Source: a virus
DNA length: 36,039 nucleotides
Direction: 5' to 3' (one strand)
Virus record (IMG/VR): IMGVR_UViG_3300015168_000001
Span: 1 to 36,039 of that record
The number at the start of each line of letters is the position of its first letter. Within the stretch, counting starts at the first letter, position 1. The translations under genes and the position numbers were made by a program. Under the pieces are notes generated by a model. That model worked only from the letters and a program-made list of their open reading frames with translations. It did not search any database and had not been told where the DNA came from. Below are positions 23,745-30,788 of the stretch, piece after piece.

Positions 23745-25900
23745 GCCGCTACAGCAGCCAAGCCACGTTCCAGAACGTGCCCATCCCGCATGTGTCGGTC
23801 TACGTCTACGATCAGGCCTATAACAGCTTGTCGGCGCTGTTCGATGACAACGCTTTACCGTTGCTCAATCCACTGACCACTGATGCCTTCGGGAACTACA
23901 GCTTTCACGCCCAGGATGGCCTGTACGACATCCGCTATGTGATTGGCGGCAAGACGATTTACCAGGAAGACGGTGTGCCCGTCGGGCCCGATTGGCGCAC
24001 AGTGGTAAATCAGGCCTTGGTCGTTGGCCTTGCCGTTTCTGCGGCCGAAGCGGGTATTCTTTCTGCATTGGCCGGCACAACGCTAACGAGCGCCACTTTG
24101 GGAGCTGGCGATCGCACGATCTTAGCGGCGCTCAACCATACGCTTCTTCTGCCGGCCTACCTCACGGAAAGCGGGCGTGAGGGAATGTTTGCCTTCAGTA
24201 GCGCAAATTTAGCCGCGAAGGTAACGAGCGATCCTAACCAAGGCATTTATGTCGCCCCAGCCTCGGACGTTACCGGAGCAAGCGGGGCATGGGTTCGCAA
24301 ATACAGCGGCCCGGCAAGCCTCAGTTGGTTTGGACCCGGCACCGCTGACGACACGGCCATTATCCAGTCGGCGTTTAACGTGGCCCAATCTGTCCTGTTC
24401 GGCGCCGCTACCTACATGGTCACCGGCTTTGTCATACCGGCAGGCGGCCAGCTCATTACCGCTGGCTTCGCTACGCTAATCAAACAAAAGCCGTTCACGC
24501 CTGCGGGCACGCGCATGATCAGCATGCAGAGCGGGTCGTCGATCGTGGGCGATATCTCGGTCGAAGGTCAGCTCGGCCAGGCCGGTGACACGACCGGCGA
24601 ACAAAATCACGGCATTTTCATCTACAATGATGCCGCGGCAACCAGCGACTTGGCCAATGTCCGCATTGGTAATGTTCACGGCCAGAACATCCGCGGCGAT
24701 ATCGTATCAATTGGCACGCATCCCACGGCCTACGGCGCCGGTTATCGCGTCCTCAACACCACCGTAGGCGCGGTCTCCGGCGACAATATCTATCGCATCC
24801 CGCTGTCGATCATCGGTGCCTTCACTGTTCGCGTGACTAGCATCGAATGCACCCGCGTCGGTCTTTATGACTTCGACATCGAGCCGGATGCCGGGAGTGG
24901 CCCAGTGGTCGATGTCGAGGTTGGCCGCATCAAGGGCAGCTATATTGGGTTGGTAAATGCCGGGCCGGCGACAGATTTTCTTGACAATATCCGCATTCGT
25001 CAACTCGACCTCGACCGCAACTTTTCAACCGCCAGCTCGCCGGCTTATCCGGGCGCGCACTTTTACCCCGACGCGGTCATTTTCCGCAATCTTAAGTCCG
25101 CGCGGATCGATGAGATCAACGCCAATAATTACAACGGGCAGGCAGTTTTTCAAATTTACAACGGCGGGGAACTGGTCCCGCAGCGGCTAAGAATTGGCCG
25201 GGCCAAGCTGACCAACATTTGCCTGACCGATACGACGTATCATTCCTTCATCGAGGGAGGGCCTGGCGTTACGCAGTTGATCATCGACGAGGAGCTGAAG
25301 GCTACCACCACACTTAATACCCATGTGATCGTACAAGACTGCGATGGTGCGCAGATAAACAACCCGACGTTTGCTGGTCCCGCGTCGGCATGGCGCGGCT
25401 TCAAGGCATGTCCGGGCGCGCGGGTGAACAACATCCAGCAGGTTAATGGGTACGGTGCGCTCGGCTGCGCCGGCATTCGCTACACCCACGGCTCGTTCAA
25501 CGGCGACACGTTCTTCAGTTTCTCCGACGATTCGGCTTCCTACGATGTCAGCGTGACGGCTTCTTCGGCTCCGAACACCGGCGGCAACGGGGTCAAGCTC
25601 TACGGCGGATCGATCAACGGCGTGCGAAACACGTTCACCTATTACAACGGTGGCGCGACGCTTCATTCGATCGACGGCCTCGGCGTTGCTACCTTCTATG
25701 AGGCGCACGCGACCAGTAAATTCCAAGGCGCTCTTTACGACAATAGCGGCAACCAAGTTGTGAGTAGTCGCGGAGCGCACATCGCTCATGCAACCGGCGC
25801 TGCCGGCGGGACGCCCACAGGGGCGGAATTCAACCAAAACGCCAATGCGCTTAACTCGCTCCTTACGTTTTTTGAAGGCTGGGGGGCACTCACGCCATGA
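23741..25900 (+). CDS. Tailspike, pectate-lyase-like beta-helix
   Basis: A 719-residue protein. The N-terminal ~85 residues form a small beta domain typical of tail-protein anchors (ALFDDNALPLLNPLTTDAFG, YDIRYVIGGK). From about residue 195 the sequence turns into right-handed beta-helix repeats, starting GPGTADDTAIIQSAF, a well-known entry motif of pectate-lyase-fold tailspikes. Such spikes bind and usually cleave host O-antigen or capsule. Catalytic residues cannot be assigned by eye. The last ~50 residues may be a trimerisation end. GTG start, coupled to its neighbours. Confidence 0.85.
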   Translation: MSRYSSQATFQNVPIPHVSVYVYDQAYNSLSALFDDNALPLLNPLTTDAFGNYSFHAQDGLYDIRYVIGGKTIYQEDGVPVGPDWRTVVNQALVVGLAVSAAEAGILSALAGTTLTSATLGAGDRTILAALNHTLLLPAYLTESGREGMFAFSSANLAAKVTSDPNQGIYVAPASDVTGASGAWVRKYSGPASLSWFGPGTADDTAIIQSAFNVAQSVLFGAATYMVTGFVIPAGGQLITAGFATLIKQKPFTPAGTRMISMQSGSSIVGDISVEGQLGQAGDTTGEQNHGIFIYNDAAATSDLANVRIGNVHGQNIRGDIVSIGTHPTAYGAGYRVLNTTVGAVSGDNIYRIPLSIIGAFTVRVTSIECTRVGLYDFDIEPDAGSGPVVDVEVGRIKGSYIGLVNAGPATDFLDNIRIRQLDLDRNFSTASSPAYPGAHFYPDAVIFRNLKSARIDEINANNYNGQAVFQIYNGGELVPQRLRIGRAKLTNICLTDTTYHSFIEGGPGVTQLIIDEELKATTTLNTHVIVQDCDGAQINNPTFAGPASAWRGFKACPGARVNNIQQVNGYGALGCAGIRYTHGSFNGDTFFSFSDDSASYDVSVTASSAPNTGGNGVKLYGGSINGVRNTFTYYNGGATLHSIDGLGVATFYEAHATSKFQGALYDNSGNQVVSSRGAHIAHATGAAGGTPTGAEFNQNANALNSLLTFFEGWGALTP

Positions 25901-26235
25901 CCAACGACCCTATCGCAGAAGCAATTGCAGCCATTGATGAGCGCTGGCCCGAAGCGGTCGAGCGCGCAAAACAATGGCAGCCCGGCATGATGCGCTCGGT
26001 GTGGACGATGCCGATTGAGCGCCTGGTTCAAGATCGGGAACATGTGATGCGTGAGCTTGGCGTTGATCCATCTCCGATCAAACCGCCGAAGTCGATGGGC
26101 GCCGACGCCGACGAAAAGGCGCTGCCCGAGCATGTGCGCGCCGCCTATCGCCGCGGACGACATCTCCACACCCGCATGCAGTCTGCATACGGGCAGCATC
26201 AGCGCAAGGCGCAGCGTCGAGGCGACAGTGAATGA
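25897..26235 (+). CDS. Hypothetical protein before the lysis cassette
   Basis: A 112-residue soluble protein, Arg/Glu-rich, beginning MTNDPIAEAIAAIDERWPEA, with a basic C-terminus (YRRGRHLHTRMQSAYGQHQR). I recognise no motif. The ATGA overlap with the tailspike stop ties its translation to late genes, so a tail chaperone or small tail component is possible. Confidence 0.6.
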   Translation: MTNDPIAEAIAAIDERWPEAVERAKQWQPGMMRSVWTMPIERLVQDREHVMRELGVDPSPIKPPKSMGADADEKALPEHVRAAYRRGRHLHTRMQSAYGQHQRKAQRRGDSE

Positions 26236-26279
26236 CCCCAACACTCCCCGACATGCGCCGGGTGGCGAAGTGAGTTCGC

Positions 26280-26792
26280 ATGATTAGCGTCTTCGGCCTC
26301 CAGCTTGGGACCGTTTTCCAAGGGCTTCTCGTCGCCATTGTTTCGGCACTGGGGGCGCTCGGCATTTGGTATATCCGGGGCTGGCCCGACCGCCGCCGTG
26401 CGTCGAACGAAACCACCGCCATGACCGCCAAGATCGAGGAGGACTTGCGCGGCGAGGCGGCGGAACGATTTCGCGAGTTCCGGCTGGAAGTCCACGCGCT
26501 TCGGAACGAGCTTCAGGCTGTTCGTGGCGAACTCCAAGCCACGGCCACCAAGAGTATGCGTCGAGGGGATAAATTGAACATGGTCCTCTTCATCCTTCGA
26601 ATGGTCATGGACGAGCTTGCCGCGAAAGAGCCGAAAAACAAAATCCTCGCCCAAGCCCGGACGCTGCTCAGTCGCGTCGAGGACGAGCCTCATCAGGAGG
26701 ACAACAGCGATGCCCTGAATGCCGCCGAGGAAACGGTGGACAAGGCCAACGCGACGGTCCGCCAGGTTAAGGCCGACGAGGCGAAAAAGTGA
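26280..26792 (+). CDS. Membrane-anchored coiled-coil protein, lysis region
   Basis: A 170-residue protein with one N-terminal membrane helix (about 9-31, VFQGLLVAIVSALGALGIWYI), then a charged coiled coil (about 45-100) and an acidic tail. It is immediately upstream of the endolysin, whose GTG overlaps its stop. The layout fits a holin-like or other lysis-associated membrane protein, or a membrane-tethered structural factor; I cannot choose. It starts at ATG 26280 after a 44-base gap with a weak ribosome site. Confidence 0.6.
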   Translation: MISVFGLQLGTVFQGLLVAIVSALGALGIWYIRGWPDRRRASNETTAMTAKIEEDLRGEAAERFREFRLEVHALRNELQAVRGELQATATKSMRRGDKLNMVLFILRMVMDELAAKEPKNKILAQARTLLSRVEDEPHQEDNSDALNAAEETVDKANATVRQVKADEAKK

Positions 26793-27256
26793 CCGTCATA
26801 ACCTCGCCCCGCAAGGCCAGCGCCAAGTGTCTCGACCTCATCAAGAGCTTCGAGGGCTGCAAACTGGCGGCCTATCCCGACCCCGGCAGCGGCGGCGATC
26901 CGTGGACGATCGGCTGGGGATCAACAGGCCCGGACATCAAGAAGGGCGTCGTCTGGACGCAAGCGCAATGCGACGACCGCCTTGCTGCCGACGTCCAGTG
27001 CTTCGCGCTTCAAGTGGACAAGCTGATTGGCCCGGTCTCGACGACGCAAAGCGAGTTCGATGCCCTGACCAGCTTCGCCTACAATCTCGGCGCCAGTGCT
27101 TTAGCGGGTTCGACCTTGTTGAGGATGCACAAGGCGGGCCGTCATTCGGAGGCGGCGCAGCAATTTCTCCGTTGGGACAAGGCTGGCGGTAAAGTCATGC
27201 GCGGGCTGACCCGCCGACGCCAGGCCGAAGCCGCGCTTTATACGAACGCGCCGTGA
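26789..27256 (+). CDS. Endolysin, GH24 (T4-lysozyme type)
   Basis: The 155-residue protein carries SFEGCKLAAYPD with presumed catalytic Glu22 and Asp31 (nine residues apart, as in T4 lysozyme Glu11/Asp20). TIGWGST then follows with a Thr in the triad position. The rest has the family's helices (FDALTSFAYNLG, RWDKAGGKVMRGLTRRRQAE). It cleaves the MurNAc-GlcNAc bond of peptidoglycan. There is no signal peptide or N-terminal anchor, so it needs a holin to leave the cytoplasm. GTG start overlaps the upstream stop. The next gene's GTG overlaps this stop. Confidence 0.9.
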   Translation: MTVITSPRKASAKCLDLIKSFEGCKLAAYPDPGSGGDPWTIGWGSTGPDIKKGVVWTQAQCDDRLAADVQCFALQVDKLIGPVSTTQSEFDALTSFAYNLGASALAGSTLLRMHKAGRHSEAAQQFLRWDKAGGKVMRGLTRRRQAEAALYTNAP

Positions 27257-27684
27257 AGCTCCCCGTCATCCGCAACCCGATCCGTGGCTTTGCCGCGCTG
27301 ATCGTCGCTGTGATTGCCATCTACGTCATGTGGATGGGCTATCGGCTCAATGACGTGCTCTCAGGGCCGGGCTGGTGCCGCACGGCGCTAGGGGCGGAGA
27401 AGGTCAGTGCAACCGATGGCACGATCAAGGGCCTCGATGCTTGCGTGGACCTCCTCAAAATCCAGCTCGGCTCGCTGTCGGTGAATAGCCACATTCTGTT
27501 CGGCGTCGTCGCGCTATGCCTTCTCACCCTGATCACCATCGTCATCGCTGGAGGCCACGTGTCGCTCGACGCGAGCAAGACGGGCATCAAGGCGGACATC
27601 GGCAAGGATGCGCCAGTCGCCGCCCAGGCCGTCGCCGACAGCGCTCAGGAAACCGCCGACGTCATCAAGGACCAGACGCCGTGA
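27253..27684 (+). CDS. Two-helix membrane protein, candidate holin
   Basis: A 143-residue protein with two membrane helices: about 13-30 (ALIVAVIAIYVMWMGYRL) and about 80-100 (HILFGVVALCLLTLITIVIAG). The loop between holds two cysteines and the C-terminal tail is charged. It sits directly after the endolysin, and the GTGA overlaps on both sides indicate coupling. Two membrane helices and location suit a class II-like holin, although the protein is longer than the usual 65-95 residues. Confidence 0.6.
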   Translation: MKLPVIRNPIRGFAALIVAVIAIYVMWMGYRLNDVLSGPGWCRTALGAEKVSATDGTIKGLDACVDLLKIQLGSLSVNSHILFGVVALCLLTLITIVIAGGHVSLDASKTGIKADIGKDAPVAAQAVADSAQETADVIKDQTP

Positions 27685-27890
27685 GGGAAATCGTCATCAG
27701 CCTCGTCTTGGCTGGCGCCGCGGTGCTGGCCGCGCTGTGGCTCGAGCGCGCCGGCGCCCCGCTGCCGATGGCGATCGACGCCGACTTTCCGGTGTGCGTG
27801 ACCGTGAAACCTGCGCCGCTGCTTCGCGGACCCAAGGGACGCATGGATTACCGCACCGGCGGGCGCTTTAATGACAATGGAGAAACATGA
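27681..27890 (+). CDS. Small membrane protein in the lysis cassette
   Basis: A 69-residue protein beginning with GTG overlapping the previous stop (GTGA). The first ~22 residues (REIVISLVLAGAAVLAALWL) are a membrane helix or uncleaved signal. The remaining ~45 residues are soluble, with a single Cys (FPVCVTVK). I do not know the family. It may be a second holin, an antiholin or a small periplasmic lysis accessory. Its stop overlaps the spanin start (ATGA). Confidence 0.55.
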   Translation: MREIVISLVLAGAAVLAALWLERAGAPLPMAIDADFPVCVTVKPAPLLRGPKGRMDYRTGGRFNDNGET

Positions 27891-28366
27891 TGCCCGTTTT
27901 CGCTGGCCTTGGTCTCAAAGCGCTCGGCTTCCTCAAGCGCGTCCCGCCAATGGTCTGGGTCGTGCTCGCGGTCGCCGCCGTGCTCCTGTTCGTCATCCAG
28001 GATCGCAACAAGTGGAAGGCGCGGGCGGTCAGCTACAACGCTGAAGCCGCCGCGTCCTATGAGGCGACCAAGCTGGCGAGCACCAACCCCAATCTCGCTC
28101 GCAAGGACACGGTGAAGCAGATCGCGCTTCTCGGCCAGGCCATCGGCAATCTCAAAGGGGCCATCGCGCACCAGAACGCGGCCGTGGCATTGCTCGGCAA
28201 GCAGACGGTCGAGCAGCGCAACGCCGCCGCTGAGGCCGTCAGGAGCGCCGCACAGCGCGTTTCCGAGGCCAAGGCCGTCAGTGCCCGCTTGGCCGCCTCC
28301 TCGCGCGCTGGCGGGCGCGTGGGCGCGTGTGAGCCGTCCGATGCGCTGAAAGGACAATGGAAATGA
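27887..28366 (+). CDS. Inner-membrane spanin (Rz-like)
   Basis: A 159-residue protein with one N-terminal membrane helix (about 20-40, PMVWVVLAVAAVLLFVIQDR) and a long Ala/Gln-rich helical periplasmic part. It contains AIAHQNAAVALLGKQTVEQRN and ends with a single Cys near CEPSDALKGQW. This is the Rz-type i-spanin layout, and the next gene encodes a lipoprotein partner, as in Rz/Rz1. Together they join inner and outer membrane at the last step of lysis. GGAGA lies ahead of ATG 27887; a second ATG follows at 27890. Confidence 0.8.
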   Translation: MMPVFAGLGLKALGFLKRVPPMVWVVLAVAAVLLFVIQDRNKWKARAVSYNAEAAASYEATKLASTNPNLARKDTVKQIALLGQAIGNLKGAIAHQNAAVALLGKQTVEQRNAAAEAVRSAAQRVSEAKAVSARLAASSRAGGRVGACEPSDALKGQWK

Positions 28367-28725
28367 GCGTATATTCGCCGCGGCCGCGCACGAATGCCCG
28401 GGTTCCGCAGTTTTCCGCCAAGGGTTTATTTATTTCGTTCGCTGCGGCGGCCGGACTATCCGCCTGCACAACGCCTGCCGTGGTCAAGGATCGCATCGTG
28501 GAAATTAGGGTGCCGGTCGCGGTCGTCGCAATCACGCCGGACCAAGTACCGATCGCCCCGCCTCCGCTGGGTCCGCGTCCGCAATCCCTATCCGCAGCCG
28601 CCGATGCCTTGCTGGCGGCGCATTGCCAGTTCGTTGCCTATGTGCTGGTGGCCGATCCGCTTTTGCATATCAGCGCCGGCGAGAAGGCGGTGGCGCTCAA
28701 TTATCCCGAGTGCGCGAAGCGCTAG
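28363..28725 (+). CDS. Outer-membrane spanin lipoprotein (Rz1-like)
   Basis: A 120-residue protein with a basic N-terminus, a hydrophobic core (GLFISFAAAAGLSAC) and a lipobox LSAC giving a lipidated Cys35. A proline-rich stretch follows (TPDQVPIAPPPLGPRPQ), typical of o-spanins, although the protein is longer than E. coli Rz1. It follows and overlaps the i-spanin gene (ATGA). ATG 28363 was chosen because AAAGGA lies eight bases ahead; ATG 28357 would be too close. It ends six bases from the convergent early operon. Confidence 0.8.
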   Translation: MSVYSPRPRTNARVPQFSAKGLFISFAAAAGLSACTTPAVVKDRIVEIRVPVAVVAITPDQVPIAPPPLGPRPQSLSAAADALLAAHCQFVAYVLVADPLLHISAGEKAVALNYPECAKR

Positions 28726-28731
28726 TCACTC

Positions 28732-29109
28732 TCACTCCGCTGCTTTGAGTGCGGCGATAGCCGCGCGGGCAGCGCGGCGTAGATCGGCAACACTCAAAAC
28801 CAGTAATCGTCTATTCTGCGCGTAGGCTCGAAGTCCTTGGTATATCGGCTCGATGTCGTCCAAGCCATCTGACGGCGCGGCCTCTCCGGTTCCGTATAAG
28901 ACATTGTGATCTTCCTCCATCGCCTCGCTCGGCTCGCTTGCTGGCGGGACGCGGGTGTTCCAGTGGGCGATTGCCTTGGCCGGGTCGTAATTGAACGGCC
29001 CTAGCGCCCCACACGCTAGACATTGACCACGGCTTTTGTCCGTTGGCCAGATCCCCTTGCCCCCGCAAAACGGACACGGCTTGAGCGCAGCTTCTCTATC
29101 GTTGGACAT
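28732..29109 (-). CDS. Lar-type zinc protein (restriction alleviation family)
   Basis: A 125-residue protein with the Lar family signature: KPCPFCGGKG near residues 10-19, CLACGALGPF, then AIAHWNTRV. The two CxxC-type pairs bind one zinc. Rac prophage Lar reduces cutting of DNA by host type I restriction, but most phage homologues are untested. The C-terminal half is a helical extension not needed for the motif. It is the last gene of the early minus-strand operon. Its N-terminus shares an 18-base DNA repeat with the next gene upstream. Confidence 0.75.
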   Translation of the reverse strand: MSNDREAALKPCPFCGGKGIWPTDKSRGQCLACGALGPFNYDPAKAIAHWNTRVPPASEPSEAMEEDHNVLYGTGEAAPSDGLDDIEPIYQGLRAYAQNRRLLVLSVADLRRAARAAIAALKAAE

Positions 29110-29290
29110 GACTAGTGCCTCGCCTCACCAAGTAGCTCTGTTAGGTCGATGGTCAGCCCGTTTTCCAAAGTGGCGAACAGTCGGTCGTTAATCCTTTGGA
29201 GCGCAGTTACGGCGTAAGGGAATGTCATTAGAAAATCGCCCGTCCTCTTCTCAATCTCGGGATGCCAGAGATCAGCTTCTCTATCGTTGG
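29088..29290. repeat. Pair of 18-base direct repeats at two gene starts
   Basis: CAGCTTCTCTATCGTTGG (+ strand) occurs at about 29088-29105 and again at about 29273-29290. On the coding strand it encodes NDREA at the start of two neighbouring genes. A recent duplication of the start region or a recombination junction could explain it. Confidence 0.65.
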
Positions 29291-29294
29291 TCAT
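29112..29294 (-). CDS. Small hypothetical protein (MTNDREA start)
   Basis: A 60-residue acidic protein, beginning MTNDREADLWHPEIEKRTGD. I recognise no family. The first six codons are nearly identical in DNA to those of the downstream Lar-type gene (18 identical bases around CAACGATAGAGAAGCTG on the coding strand). It overlaps the upstream gene's stop (ATGA), so it is part of the operon. Confidence 0.6.
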   Translation of the reverse strand: MTNDREADLWHPEIEKRTGDFLMTFPYAVTALQRINDRLFATLENGLTIDLTELLGEARH

Positions 29295-29527
29295 TGATCG
29301 GCCTTAGTCGATTGTTTCTTGGCTGGGTGATCGGTTGTGGCCGAACATTCCTCATCAACGCGAACGAGCGAAATCCGCCAAGTTACATCGGCATTATCCG
29401 GCAAATCGTGATAGGCAACATAAGCATTTCTCACACGACTGATAGCCTCCTCAAGCGCCCCGAGCGCCGAACGGTTTGCACGACACAGCGGCGTAATAAA
29501 TTGGATGCTCACTGGAATATCAGTCAT
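29291..29527 (-). CDS. Hypothetical early protein
   Basis: A 78-residue protein beginning MTDIPVSIQFITPLCRANRS. A helical central region is followed by a beta-like DVTWRISLVRVDEE stretch and a polar tail. No motif recognised. ATGA overlaps join it to the genes on both sides. A soluble regulatory or anti-host protein would fit the operon, but this is only context. Confidence 0.6.
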   Translation of the reverse strand: MTDIPVSIQFITPLCRANRSALGALEEAISRVRNAYVAYHDLPDNADVTWRISLVRVDEECSATTDHPAKKQSTKADQ

Positions 29528-29865
29528 TTCTCATCCTCTTGTTGGGCGCGAGCGCGGAGTGTGGCGGCGCATAGGGCTAGGGCGGGGGTTGCGGCTTTGG
29601 CTTGCTTGCCGGTGAGCAAATCACGCCGCTCGTCAGGCCATACCCAAGCCGTGCCATCGTCGAACACGCCCCAAGTCCACCCCTCCGGCACCAGCGTCAT
29701 CGCGGCGTCGATTGAGGCGGTGTAGCGATATAAACCGAACCTTGGTATTGCGCTCTCTATAAGCGCATCCAATTCCCTGTCCGGTCCCGTCGCAGCTTCG
29801 CACCGCGCAGCCAGCTCGGTCAGCTTGTTGGCGAGTGGTTCGAGGTCATCAATGTTGTGCTTCAT
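29524..29865 (-). CDS. Conserved-type hypothetical phage protein
   Basis: A 113-residue protein beginning MKHNIDDLEPLANKLTELAARC. It contains EAATGPDRELDALI, YTASIDAAMTLVPEGWTWGV and ALALCAATLRARAQQ, a pattern I recall from many phage early operons without a known role. ATG 29865 was chosen because GAAAGGA lies six bases ahead of it; longer starts (up to 29934) run over the small upstream ORF. The stop overlaps the next start (ATGA). Confidence 0.65.
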   Translation of the reverse strand: MKHNIDDLEPLANKLTELAARCEAATGPDRELDALIESAIPRFGLYRYTASIDAAMTLVPEGWTWGVFDDGTAWVWPDERRDLLTGKQAKAATPALALCAATLRARAQQEDEK

Positions 29866-29899
29866 GGTCATTCCTTTCGGCTCCATGCTGGGGTGCAAG

Positions 29900-30001
29900 T
29901 CACAAATCCTCGGGTGCCAAAACACAGTTGGCATGGTCTAACGGCTGTAACTGCGGCACTCGGTTCGCGGCCACTTCCTCGGCAGCGCGGGCAAGGCACA
30001 T
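29900..30001 (-). CDS. Possible 33-residue ORF
   Basis: Reads MCLARAAEEVAANRVPQLQP and ends CVLAPEDL. It starts seven bases after the stop of the upstream gene and ends 34 bases before the next start, so it fills the only gap in this operon. Composition is ordinary for a phage protein, but it is short and has no clear ribosome site. Confidence 0.4.
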   Translation of the reverse strand: MCLARAAEEVAANRVPQLQPLDHANCVLAPEDL

Positions 30002-30007
30002 AGATGC

Positions 30008-30220
30008 TCATTGCTGGCTCTTGACTTTGGCGAGGGCTGCGGCAAGGTCGGCAATCACATCGCCCGGCAGGTCAATCGCAACGGTTGGCCCCATCTGCCA
30101 ATGACCGCCTTCGCCTACAAACTCTGGTCCGCGCACCGTCAGCTTGTTGCCGGTCAGGTTCACATATTGCGGATAATGCTTGTAAGCGCCCGTTCCCGGC
30201 GTCCACGCGAAATCGGTCAT
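30008..30220 (-). CDS. Small hypothetical early protein
   Basis: A 70-residue protein beginning MTDFAWTPGTGAYKHYPQYV. The sequence suggests a small beta domain (VNLTGNKLTVRG, HWQMGPTVAIDL) and a C-terminal helix ending LAKVKSQQ. The coding bases for that tail are repeated almost exactly at the end of the gene at 30354-30605. It overlaps the upstream zinc-ribbon gene (ATGA). Function unknown. Confidence 0.6.
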   Translation of the reverse strand: MTDFAWTPGTGAYKHYPQYVNLTGNKLTVRGPEFVGEGGHWQMGPTVAIDLPGDVIADLAAALAKVKSQQ

Positions 30221-30357
30221 CGCGCAATCCTTGTGACTGACCGCTTGCTGCCAAACGGGCCTCGACTATTGCATGGCGCGCAGGCCGTAACTGTTGGCCC
30301 CCACACACGGTCGCACTTCGGGCAAACCCAAGGCGCTGGGTTCTTTTCACCAATCAT
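30217..30357 (-). CDS. Mini zinc-ribbon protein (46 residues)
   Basis: A 46-residue ORF reading MIGEKNPAPWVCPKCDRVWG, then PTVTACAPCN and a basic tail. Two CxxC pairs (CPKC and CAPC) about 14 residues apart form a minimal zinc ribbon. It overlaps its upstream and downstream neighbours by ATGA at both ends, strong evidence that it is translated. Such mini-ribbons often bind nucleic acid or RNA polymerase, but no role can be assigned here. Confidence 0.65.
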   Translation of the reverse strand: MIGEKNPAPWVCPKCDRVWGPTVTACAPCNSRGPFGSKRSVTRIAR

Positions 30358-30605
30358 TGCTGGCTCCTGACTTTGGCGAGGATGGCGTTGATTTGCGCCA
30401 ATACCGGGCTGCTTCCGCTGTAGCCGTGTGTCTCGACTAGCAGTTTACGGGCGCGTTCCAGCGCACCCACAAGCTCGGTGATTGTGGCGGCGGCTTCGTG
30501 GGCCGTGGTTTCATCCGCGCGGCACTTTCCATAGCTGGCAATCCACGCCGCCTCGTCGTGCAACCGCTCGACCAGCGGCGGCCCGTCTTGGTTACTTTGG
30601 GGCAT
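30354..30605 (-). CDS. Hypothetical early protein next to attP
   Basis: An 83-residue helical protein from ATG 30605: MPQSNQDGPPLVERLHDEAA, KCRADETTAHEAAATITEL, ending LAKVRSQQ. The frame is open further upstream to ATG 30734 and ATG 30785. That extension merely translates the attP repeats (LANP, LAN) and is probably not coding. The alternative starts matter because integration would separate them from the gene body. No clear ribosome site precedes 30605. Function unknown. Confidence 0.6.
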   Translation of the reverse strand: MPQSNQDGPPLVERLHDEAAWIASYGKCRADETTAHEAAATITELVGALERARKLLVETHGYSGSSPVLAQINAILAKVRSQQ

Positions 30606-30786
30606 GGAGTTAGCCAATTCAGGGTTAGCCAATTTGCCGGGGCCGGAGGGCGCTGGAACGGTCACATCGGCTGGGTTAGCCAATGACTTATCGTTGATAT
30701 TGGCGGATTTCCGCCCTCCCGTAGGGGTCACCATATTTGCTCTTTTCTGCCGCTCATTCGAGGTTAGCCAAAATGGGTTAGCCAAA
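30606..30786. other. attP: tRNA-like core with five arm-type repeats
   Basis: The core TCCCGTAGGGGTCACCA (30717-30733, + strand) looks like the 3' T-arm, acceptor stem and CCA end of a tRNA-Glu of the alphaproteobacterial type. Five direct copies of GTTAGCCAA start at 30609, 30624 and 30675 on one side and at 30763 and 30777 on the other, all in one orientation. A GGCGG-ATTT-CCGCC hairpin (30702-30715) adjoins the core. The integrase gene ends three bases after the last repeat. This is the standard layout of a lambda-type attachment site. The tRNA identity is from memory, not a search. Confidence 0.8.
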
Positions 30787-30788
30787 GT

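Larger units (their letters stand above)
30008..30381. repeat. 28-base direct repeats (27/28 identical) at two gene ends
   Basis: The segment 30008-30035 recurs at 30354-30381 with a single T/C difference. In each place it holds the stop codon and the last codons (LAKV-K/R-SQQ) of a minus-strand gene. The repeats bracket the genes at 30008-30220 and 30217-30357, so recombination between them would delete or duplicate this two-gene unit. Confidence 0.7.
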
